From: CAKSQF01 sp964569225
GTDB lineage: Bacteria > Bacillota > Clostridia > Oscillospirales > CAG-272
DNA length: 21,003 nt
Reading direction: 5' to 3'
NCBI GenBank assembly: GCA_964569225.1
Contig: CAZMTU010000033.1
Location: 1 to 21,003 of the forward strand
The position numbers were made by a program, and so were the translations under genes. The notes below the pieces were generated by a model that did not search any database, had not been told where the DNA came from, and saw only the letters and a list, made by a program, of their open reading frames with translations. Positions 8,418 through 14,174 of this stretch are shown piece after piece (positions within the stretch are counted from its first letter, which is position 1; every line of letters starts with the position of its first letter).

Positions 8418-8447
8418 CTGATCGATGCTTTCAGGTTAATCGATCAG
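8418..8447. repeat. 9-bp perfect inverted repeat at the transpeptidase stop codon
   Basis: CTGATCGAT (8418-8426) and ATCGATCAG (8439-8447) form a perfect 9-bp inverted repeat around a 12-nt loop. The right arm covers the stop codon of the transpeptidase gene. No T-run follows on the minus strand, so it does not look like an intrinsic terminator. It could be an mRNA-stability or processing hairpin between the two genes; the role is unknown. Confidence 0.5.
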
Positions 8448-10693
8448 TCTGTTTCATTTAAATAACGGCATTCCAAGGTAATCACCGTCCCGTACAGTAC
8501 TTCTGATCCGGCACCTGGGGATTGCGCAATAACGGTCGCACCCGTACCGGTAGCGTAATTAGTAACGCCCTCCAAGCGCACATTCAGCCCTAAAGCATGA
8601 AGCTGTTTGATGGCAGTCGAAGCTGATTTATCCACCAGATTCGGTATTTCTACAGTTTTATCCGCGGCGGCGCCGCCGGTATAGAGATAAATCTTCCCTT
8701 CTATATTGGTCAAAATTTCGCCTGCCGCCGGAATTTGCTTGGTTACAGTTTCGCCGTCGCCAACAATTTCATATTTCAGTCCTAATTTGTTTAGACTTTC
8801 TTTGACTTTTTCAACTGACTTACCGGTATAATCGGTTACGGTTAGATTCAACCTTGCCATTTCTTCTTCGGTGTACTGACGTTCCACACCCAAATAGCCT
8901 AATACCTGTTCCATCAGAGTTCCCGCATAAGGTGCCGCTACAGTAGAGCCGTAGCGCAGATTTTGAGCAATTTGCGGTTCATCTACAATGATAATAATGC
9001 ATACCTGCGGATCATCTGCCGGTGCAACCGCCACACAGGAACCGATTCTGGCAGTAGAATCGGAGCTGTCCCGTTTCTCCGAAGTACCTGTTTTGGCCGC
9101 TACCTTATAGCCTGCCACATAGGCATTTGCAACCCCATTTCCACTGGATACGCCATCCTCCAGCACCGCCATAATTTCCTTACATACCGCTGTGCTGACT
9201 ACCTGACGTTTAATCTCTGTATTATAGGAAACCTGTGTATTACCGTTTTTATCCACCAACGCGCTCACCACATGAGGAGTAACAAGATACCCTCCGTTCG
9301 CCACAGTACATACAGCAGTCAACTGCTGAAGTGGCGTAGTCTTGAAGGTCTGCCCAAAGCTGTAGCATGCAAGTTCTACCGAATTGAAGCCGGACAGGGA
9401 TACGTACAGTCCCCTTTGTTCGCCGGGCAAATCCACTCCGGTCAGTGATGTATAGCCGAAAGCTTCAAAATAGGTATAAAATTTGGCGCTGCCCAATCTG
9501 GCTGCAATGGTCATGATAGTTGGGTTACAGGAAGCCTGAAGCAGTCGGTTAAAGGTATTAGTACCATGTCCTGTACGTTTATGACAGTGAATAGTCTGCC
9601 CCCCTACCTTCAATGCGCCTGTACAGGTAAACTGCTCAGAAAAAGAAGTCACTTTTTCTTCCAACGCCATGGCAGTCGTCATCATTTTCATAGTCGAACC
9701 CGGCTCGTAAAGCGTAGAAACCGCTTTATTGTTCCACATCGCATAAACGCATTCCCAAAAAAACTCGTTTTTCGCTTCCTCTTCAGTCATTCCTTCAGGA
9801 TATTGAGAGGCGTCAAAGGTCCAGCTGTCATAGCGTTCCTGATAATAGTCGTTCAACGTATACATGTCATTCAGATCAAAGCTCGGATATGTTGCCATAC
9901 CGTAAATTTCGCCGGTATTGGGATTCATCACAATGCCGGCAACCTTTTCCTTCGCCTGTGCATATTCATAGGCAGCTTTCAGCTGCGCTTCCAGCATACT
10001 TTGAATATTGACATCGAGGGTAGTAACTGCGGAAAGACCATCCTGCGCTTCTACATACAGATCATAATCCGACGGCATAGGACCGCTTTGAGCATTTCGG
10101 GTAGTAATATACCGTCCGGGCGTACCGGTTAGATAGGTGTTATATTCCAATTCAATTCCAAACAGACCGCCGTCTGTTCCCATAGCGCCTATAACGCTGG
10201 ATGCAAGCGATCCCTTTGGATAATAGCGTTTGTCGGTTGCTTCCAAATATATTTGGGTTTTATAGTCATTCTGAGCGATATAGGAGCGAATTACCTCCGC
10301 TTGCTCTTCACTCAAATTTTTCTGGATGGTGATGTCCTTCATATTTTCCCGCTGGGTTTTGGGATATACTGTTTCATAATCCAATCCCAAAAATTCTGAC
10401 AAATACGCGGCAATCTCCTTACCGGTACCTGCTTCCATAATATCTACCGGCGACACAAACAGCCGATAGGTAGACATATTGGTAGCCAGCACATTCATCT
10501 GCCGATCGTATATATCGCCACGTTCAGCGGGAATGACAGATTCCTGCTGAATGTTATCAATAACCTTACTCTGATATTCGTCATACTTCAGATACTGCAT
10601 CGAAAACAGTTTTCCGATGACCACTACGCAGGCTATAAGCATAATCCCCAGCCAGATCAGCGCCCGTACATCAATTGATTTGGTTTTTTTCAT
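8444..10693 (-). CDS. Class B penicillin-binding protein, SpoVD/FtsI type with two PASTA domains
   Basis: This is a septal or spore-cortex D,D-transpeptidase that crosslinks glycan made by its SEDS partner. The 749-residue product has a short cytoplasmic tail, one membrane anchor at about 11-30, and a dimerisation domain starting with AERGDIYDRQMNVLA. The transpeptidase domain has all three active-site motifs: STMK (Ser333, Lys336), SCN (388-390) and KTGT (534-537). Two PASTA repeats follow at about 614-674 and 680-745; the second begins VEIPNLVDKSASTAI. Both FtsI/PBP2B and the sporulation protein SpoVD share this plan, so I leave the symbol blank. GAGG precedes the ATG by about 10 nt. A promoter-like extended -10 lies in the 116-bp gap upstream. 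It is the only class B PBP in the window and the obvious partner of the SEDS protein at 3197-4408. Confidence 0.95.
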   Translation of the reverse strand: MKKTKSIDVRALIWLGIMLIACVVVIGKLFSMQYLKYDEYQSKVIDNIQQESVIPAERGDIYDRQMNVLATNMSTYRLFVSPVDIMEAGTGKEIAAYLSEFLGLDYETVYPKTQRENMKDITIQKNLSEEQAEVIRSYIAQNDYKTQIYLEATDKRYYPKGSLASSVIGAMGTDGGLFGIELEYNTYLTGTPGRYITTRNAQSGPMPSDYDLYVEAQDGLSAVTTLDVNIQSMLEAQLKAAYEYAQAKEKVAGIVMNPNTGEIYGMATYPSFDLNDMYTLNDYYQERYDSWTFDASQYPEGMTEEEAKNEFFWECVYAMWNNKAVSTLYEPGSTMKMMTTAMALEEKVTSFSEQFTCTGALKVGGQTIHCHKRTGHGTNTFNRLLQASCNPTIMTIAARLGSAKFYTYFEAFGYTSLTGVDLPGEQRGLYVSLSGFNSVELACYSFGQTFKTTPLQQLTAVCTVANGGYLVTPHVVSALVDKNGNTQVSYNTEIKRQVVSTAVCKEIMAVLEDGVSSGNGVANAYVAGYKVAAKTGTSEKRDSSDSTARIGSCVAVAPADDPQVCIIIIVDEPQIAQNLRYGSTVAAPYAGTLMEQVLGYLGVERQYTEEEMARLNLTVTDYTGKSVEKVKESLNKLGLKYEIVGDGETVTKQIPAAGEILTNIEGKIYLYTGGAAADKTVEIPNLVDKSASTAIKQLHALGLNVRLEGVTNYATGTGATVIAQSPGAGSEVLYGTVITLECRYLNETD

Positions 10694-10746
10694 TAAATTT
10701 GCCTCATTCAGTATTGCATTATTCCGCTCATTCAGCGCTTCGGATC

Positions 10747-10755
10747 ATTATAACA
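10747..10755 (-). promoter_or_regulatory. Extended -10 promoter element before the transpeptidase gene
   Basis: The minus strand reads TGTTATAAT: a perfect TATAAT (10747-10752) preceded by the TGN extension. No convincing -35 is found, which is tolerated for extended -10 promoters. The leader would be about 50 nt. The rest of this 116-bp gap holds a 9-bp direct repeat (CTGAATGAG on the minus strand, at 10703-10711 and 10727-10735); the copy nearest the gene supplies the GAGG ribosome-binding site. Promoter activity is inferred. Confidence 0.5.
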
Positions 10756-10809
10756 AAATGAGAGTAAGCGTAATTTGCACAGCCCTACCCTCAAATCGCT
10801 ATTCCATTC

Positions 10810-11379
10810 TTATTCACCGTCTGTCAGAGTATTCCATGCTTTGATAAAATTATCGGAAAGCGCCGACATGACCGTAGCGATCACGCCCTTAGTTCCGTCG
10901 TCCTCCACCTCAAACACTTCAATAGAGTCATCTTCATCTACCTCAATATAGACTTTATCTACATCCTCTTCCCCGATCATCCCCAGTTTATCGGAAGCGT
11001 ACTGCTGCATTGTCATGTAATCGTTCTTTTTTTCAAGCTCTACACTGAGTTTATCCTTTTCTACGCCTAATTCCTTCAATTCAGAACGCAATTCAGACGC
11101 CTCGTGGGTATATTCATTAATAACCACATAATTGCTGACCATCATCATCAAAAGCAATGTGGTAATCAGCAAAACAAAAATGGTTCCGATAGGGAAAGCA
11201 ACTCGCTTTTTGGATTTGACAGTCCCCTCAATTCCCTGCCGGGGACGCCTTCTGACAGCTGCCGCTTTATCCTTTCGCACAGAGGATTTCGCAACAATTT
11301 CAGCAGAAGCAATATGCTGTACCTGACGATCGTCGGATCTTTCGGACATCTTCTTTTCATTTTTTTTCTTGTTTTCCAT
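10810..11379 (-). CDS. FtsL-like septum-formation membrane protein with acidic tail
   Basis: This 189-residue bitopic protein sits where ftsL lies in dcw clusters, between rsmH and the transpeptidase gene. It has a strongly basic cytoplasmic tail of about 60 residues, one membrane segment at about 61-87 (TIFVLLITTLLLMMM) and a leucine-zipper-like coiled coil at about 88-120, rich in Glu/Lys with regular Leu. The motif YASDKLGM is typical of FtsL/DivIC proteins. FtsL with FtsB/DivIC and FtsQ/DivIB activates the septal synthase. Unlike classical FtsL (about 100-120 residues), it continues with a very acidic stretch at about 138-162 and a final helix-like segment with alternating hydrophobic residues. 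GAGGAG at a good distance supports the ATG. The ftsL call rests on architecture and position. Confidence 0.85.
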   Translation of the reverse strand: MENKKKNEKKMSERSDDRQVQHIASAEIVAKSSVRKDKAAAVRRRPRQGIEGTVKSKKRVAFPIGTIFVLLITTLLLMMMVSNYVVINEYTHEASELRSELKELGVEKDKLSVELEKKNDYMTMQQYASDKLGMIGEEDVDKVYIEVDEDDSIEVFEVEDDGTKGVIATVMSALSDNFIKAWNTLTDGE

Positions 11380-11428
11380 AGCGAATCTCCTCTTTCTTTA
11401 TAATAAATTTATCTATATGAACTATTAC

Positions 11429-12364
11429 TTACAGTTTTTGAAATACTCTCAGTTTTGCGCTTCGGGAGCGGGGATTGACAGCCAACTCCGCTTCCGAAGG
11501 AAGTATCGGCTTGCGGGTAATCACTTTGCCCTGCGGCTTCCTTCCGCATATACAGACAGGAAAAGACGGAGGGCAGGTACACCCCTGTGAAAGCGACGCA
11601 AAGGTTTGCTTAACGATTCGATCCTCCAATGAATGAAAGGTCAGAACAGCCAGCCTACCATTCGGCTGAAGCAGTCCGGCAAGGGTACGGAGCGTAGGTT
11701 CGATAATATCCAGTTCCCGATTGACCTCTATCCGGATCGCCTGAAAGCTTTTTTTGGCAGGATGATGACCGCCTTCCTTTGCTTTAGCAGGCAGCGCTGC
11801 CTTGATCAACGCTACCAGCTCGGCAGTGGTTTCTATAGGTTTTTCATTTCTTGCCCGCAGGATCGCGGAAGCAATCCTCGGCGCGAAAGGTTCCTCCCCG
11901 TAGCTATATAGAACTCGTTTCAGTTCATCTTCACTATAACCGTTCACTACATCGTAAGCCGTAAGCACCGCTTCGCGGTCCATTCGCATGTCCAACGGCG
12001 CATCCTGCATATAAGAAAAGCCTCTCTCCGGTGTATCAAGCTGATAAGAGGACACTCCCAGATCGATCAGCGCGCCGCTGATCGATCTCAGATTTAATTC
12101 GTCCGCGATGGCGGCGATTTCCGAAAAATTCCGCCGTATAAATGTTACTTTTTCTTTATAGGGATCGAGCCGCGCTCTTGCCGCCTGAATCGCATCCGCA
12201 TCCTGATCAATGGCGATCAGCCGCCCGCTGCCAGTCAGCCGTGACGCAATGGCCAAGCTGTGTCCGCCGCCGCCCGCAGTACAATCTATGTATATGCCTT
12301 CTCCAATCCGCAGCGCATCCATACATTCATCCAGCATCACGGAGTAATGTGAAAATTCTGCCAT
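11429..12364 (-). CDS. rsmH: RsmH (MraW), 16S rRNA C1402 N4-methyltransferase
   Basis: RsmH uses S-adenosylmethionine to methylate N4 of cytidine 1402 in the decoding centre of 16S rRNA. The 311-residue product has the family N-terminus HYSVMLDECMDAL, the SAM-binding loop DCTAGGGGHS, the acidic residue motif LIAIDQDADAI, the highly conserved LIDLGVSSYQLD followed by RGFSYMQDAPLDMRMD, and TFHSLEDRIVK. It ends in the usual NPRSRSAKLRV signature. The ATG is 1 nt past the mraZ stop and has AAAGGATT inside the mraZ end, so the two are probably translationally coupled. The identification is secure. Confidence 0.98.
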   Translation of the reverse strand: MAEFSHYSVMLDECMDALRIGEGIYIDCTAGGGGHSLAIASRLTGSGRLIAIDQDADAIQAARARLDPYKEKVTFIRRNFSEIAAIADELNLRSISGALIDLGVSSYQLDTPERGFSYMQDAPLDMRMDREAVLTAYDVVNGYSEDELKRVLYSYGEEPFAPRIASAILRARNEKPIETTAELVALIKAALPAKAKEGGHHPAKKSFQAIRIEVNRELDIIEPTLRTLAGLLQPNGRLAVLTFHSLEDRIVKQTFASLSQGCTCPPSFPVCICGRKPQGKVITRKPILPSEAELAVNPRSRSAKLRVFQKL

Positions 12365-12365
12365 A

Positions 12366-12785
12366 TCAGAATCCTTTCCGCATTAGGGCTTCGCGAAGCT
12401 TGGAAAGGTCTACGCTCTTTTGGCGTTCTTCAAATTCCTTTTCGTCCCAAATTTCCATCCGATCGCCGCGGCCTACGCTGACGATATCTTTGTCTAATCC
12501 GGCATATTCCCGAAGATCTTGCGGAACGGCAATCCGTCCCTGCGCGTCTACCTCTACGCTTTCCGCATTGGAGAACAACCAAAAGATCTCGTCATCCAGT
12601 TCAATTTCAGGCAGAGCGCTGATTTTTTCTTCAAATTTCGCCCAATTAGTGCTGCTATATACCCGGATGCATTTGCCGGTGATGCTTTTAGCGAGTACCA
12701 AATCCGTTCCCAGTTCTTCTCTGAACTTAGCAGGCAGGAAAATGCGATTCTTGGTGTCTATGCTGTGTCTTTGTTTACCAATCAT
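12366..12785 (-). CDS. mraZ: MraZ, transcriptional regulator of the dcw cluster
   Basis: MraZ is an AbrB-like DNA-binding protein that forms ring-shaped oligomers and controls its own operon in the species studied. The 139-residue product has two swapped-hairpin repeats: HSIDTKNRIFLPAKFRE near residues 8-24 and VDAQGRIAVPQDLREYAGL near 78-96. The first repeat has Asn-Arg where Gly-Arg is usual. The start at 12785 has AAAGGAGG at 12793-12800. It is the first gene of the cluster, behind a promoter and three decamer repeats that are likely to be its own operator. Confidence 0.97.
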   Translation of the reverse strand: MIGKQRHSIDTKNRIFLPAKFREELGTDLVLAKSITGKCIRVYSSTNWAKFEEKISALPEIELDDEIFWLFSNAESVEVDAQGRIAVPQDLREYAGLDKDIVSVGRGDRMEIWDEKEFEERQKSVDLSKLREALMRKGF

Positions 12786-12812
12786 GGCATTTCCTCCTTT
12801 TAATGGGATTTT

Positions 12813-12842
12813 GCTCCACTTCGCTCAACTTTCATCACCATC
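12813..12842 (-). promoter_or_regulatory. Likely MraZ operator: three tandem decamers in the mraZ leader
   Basis: On the minus strand three 10-bp units follow each other directly: GATGGTGATG (12833-12842), AAAGTTGAGC (12823-12832) and GAAGTGGAGC (12813-12822). Units two and three match at 8 of 10 positions; the first is degenerate. Known MraZ boxes are short G-rich (GTGG-type) repeats with a period close to one helical turn just upstream of mraZ. Placement immediately downstream of the -10 fits autorepression. The repeats are seen directly; MraZ binding is inferred. Confidence 0.6.
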
Positions 12843-12871
12843 ATTTTAAATGAAGTGAGAAAGATTTGCAA
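12843..12871 (-). promoter_or_regulatory. SigA-type promoter of the dcw operon
   Basis: The minus strand has TTGCAA (12866-12871), a 17-nt spacer, then TAAAAT (12843-12848), matching the consensus at 4 of 6 and 5 of 6 positions. The predicted leader to the mraZ ATG is about 50 nt and contains the decamer repeats and AAAGGAGG. The AT-rich stretch upstream (12900-13000) includes a dyad GTAAAA-N5-TTTTAC at 12920-12936 and could supply UP-element-like sequence. Confidence 0.6.
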
Positions 12872-13000
12872 GAGGAAGTCATTGATGGGTTGCCTGTTTA
12901 TCCCTTTTTTTTCGACAGGGTAAAACATTTTTTTACAGCATTCGTTTATATTTTGAAAATTTGTTCGTTTTTTCCATATATTGTCAGCAAAGAATGGACA

Positions 13001-13055
13001 AATCCCCTTTGTTTGATGAGCCGGATAGGAACCCGACCATCAAACAAAGGGGACT
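13001..13055 (-). terminator. Long perfect hairpin after coaD (terminator-like, no U-run)
   Basis: A 16-bp perfect inverted repeat (13003-13018 and 13038-13053), extendable by one wobble and one further pair to 13001-13055, flanks a 19-nt loop. It begins 7 nt after the coaD stop codon. The stem includes CCCC/GGGG at its base. The minus-strand RNA continues AUUUGUCC with no run of U, and the plus strand has none either, so it is not a classical intrinsic terminator. It most likely marks the end of the uvrC-rsmD-coaD unit, as a 3'-end-stabilising structure or weak terminator, before the dcw promoter. Confidence 0.55.
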
Positions 13056-13061
13056 CTTAGG

Positions 13062-13547
13062 TTAAAGACTCGATTTATGCGCGATCATATCAATCACCAC
13101 TGACGGAACCACCCGCTCAAATCCTTTTCCGTAACGGATCAATTCTCTGGCAATGGTAGAAGAAATATATCGATACTGCGGGGATGAGGGAAGCAAAAAA
13201 GTTTCCACATCAGGCGCATTTACTTTATTGACTTCACTGATCGTCGTTTCATACTCAAAATCAGTACTGTTGCGCACCCCTTTGACAATCAGATCAATTC
13301 CCTTTTCGTGTACATAATCCGCCACCAACCCTTCGCTGGTGTCTATCTCGACATTAGGATAGTCCGCTCTGATGGCAAGCAGCATTTCCCTTCGTTCCTC
13401 TAAAGAAAAAAGGTAATTCTTCGCACTGTTATGAAAAATACAGACCACCACTCTGTCAAAGAGCTCCGACGTCCGTTTGATAATATCTACATGACCCAAG
13501 GTAGGCGGATCAAAGCTGCCCGTTACCATCGCCGTCAACTGTTTCAT
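13062..13547 (-). CDS. coaD: CoaD, phosphopantetheine adenylyltransferase
   Basis: CoaD (PPAT) adenylates 4'-phosphopantetheine to dephospho-CoA, the penultimate step of coenzyme A synthesis. The 161-residue product has normal length for this nucleotidyltransferase. The N-terminal TGSFDPPTLGHVDII holds the TxGH catalytic motif. KNYLFSLEERREM, KGVRNSTDFEYE and the C-terminal ISST nucleotide-binding signature (residues about 127-130) follow. GGAGGT lies 8 nt before the ATG. The start overlaps the 3' end of rsmD by 38 nt in another frame, so the two are probably translationally coupled; rsmD-coaD is a common pair in Firmicutes. A hairpin follows the stop. Confidence 0.96.
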   Translation of the reverse strand: MKQLTAMVTGSFDPPTLGHVDIIKRTSELFDRVVVCIFHNSAKNYLFSLEERREMLLAIRADYPNVEIDTSEGLVADYVHEKGIDLIVKGVRNSTDFEYETTISEVNKVNAPDVETFLLPSSPQYRYISSTIARELIRYGKGFERVVPSVVIDMIAHKSSL

Positions 13548-14124
13548 CTGGTATAACCTCCATTTCTCTGTCTATTCTGCCATCATTAATCAAAACCGAA
13601 ATATAGATTCGTCCATATCGGTTGTGACGGTAAAGCCGAAGCCCCTCTCCGCAGAAGGGTTCTTCCCGATCGCTTTCACAAACCAAAATAGCCCCCGGTG
13701 CCGCAATGCCCGCCCGCAGAATGCGATCAATCGCATCTTGTACCAAATTCATAGCATATGGTGCATCTATAAAAATAATATCAAATTTTTCTCTGCCCGT
13801 ACAGCCTCGAATAGCCGCCTTGTAATCGGTATTTAATACTCTTGCGCGGTCATACAGTTTGACCTTCTGCGCATTTTTTTTGACGATCTCTGCCGCCCGG
13901 CTATTGCTGTCACAGAAAAGCGCGGATGCCGCACCTCTGGAAAGCGCTTCCAGCCCAAGCTGTCCGCTTCCGGCAAATAAATCTAATACACGCCGCCCCT
14001 CAATATCAAATGCCAGCATGTTAAAAATCGCTTCCTTTACCCGTTCGGGCGTAGGACGGGTAATATCATCCCCTTCCAGCGTTTGCAGCCGCATACCCTT
14101 GGCACTTCCTGTAATAATTCTCAT
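13510..14124 (-). CDS. rsmD: RsmD, 16S rRNA G966 N2-methyltransferase
   Basis: RsmD is a SAM-dependent methyltransferase that modifies guanine 966 of 16S rRNA in the assembled small subunit. The chosen start, ATG at 14124, gives the canonical MRIITGSAKGMRL and has AAAGGA at 14131-14136, 6 nt upstream; a longer frame reaching 14154 lacks such a site. The 204-residue product has RPTPERVKEAIFN, the SAM motif VLDLFAGSGQLGLEALSRGA and FIDAPYAMN at about 118-126. The last corresponds to the family's catalytic DPPY motif, with Ala for the first Pro. The C-terminus is somewhat acidic and overlaps coaD. It lies 50 bp after uvrC. Confidence 0.93.
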   Translation of the reverse strand: MRIITGSAKGMRLQTLEGDDITRPTPERVKEAIFNMLAFDIEGRRVLDLFAGSGQLGLEALSRGAASALFCDSNSRAAEIVKKNAQKVKLYDRARVLNTDYKAAIRGCTGREKFDIIFIDAPYAMNLVQDAIDRILRAGIAAPGAILVCESDREEPFCGEGLRLYRHNRYGRIYISVLINDGRIDREMEVIPDETVDGDGNGQL

Positions 14125-14130
14125 AGTTTT

Positions 14131-14138
14131 TCCTTTCC
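14131..14138 (-). promoter_or_regulatory. Ribosome-binding site that sets the rsmD start
   Basis: GGAAAGGA on the minus strand ends 6 nt before the ATG at 14124. It supports this start over the upstream in-frame codon at 14154. Confidence 0.7.
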
Positions 14139-14174
14139 GCCCGTTCATGGGCATGTATACTGTCGCACAAGCAT

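Noticed and set aside
6984..8465. Plus-strand open frames opposite murE
   Set aside because: They lie wholly opposite murE, have no ribosome-binding sites and no recognisable domains.
12866..13060. Plus-strand open frame in the coaD-mraZ gap
   Set aside because: It starts with TTG without a ribosome-binding site, runs through the hairpin and against the direction of all genes; the gap is better explained by hairpin and promoter.
14125..14154. Longer rsmD start
   Set aside because: The ATG at 14124 has a well-placed ribosome-binding site and gives the canonical N-terminus; the upstream codons do not.
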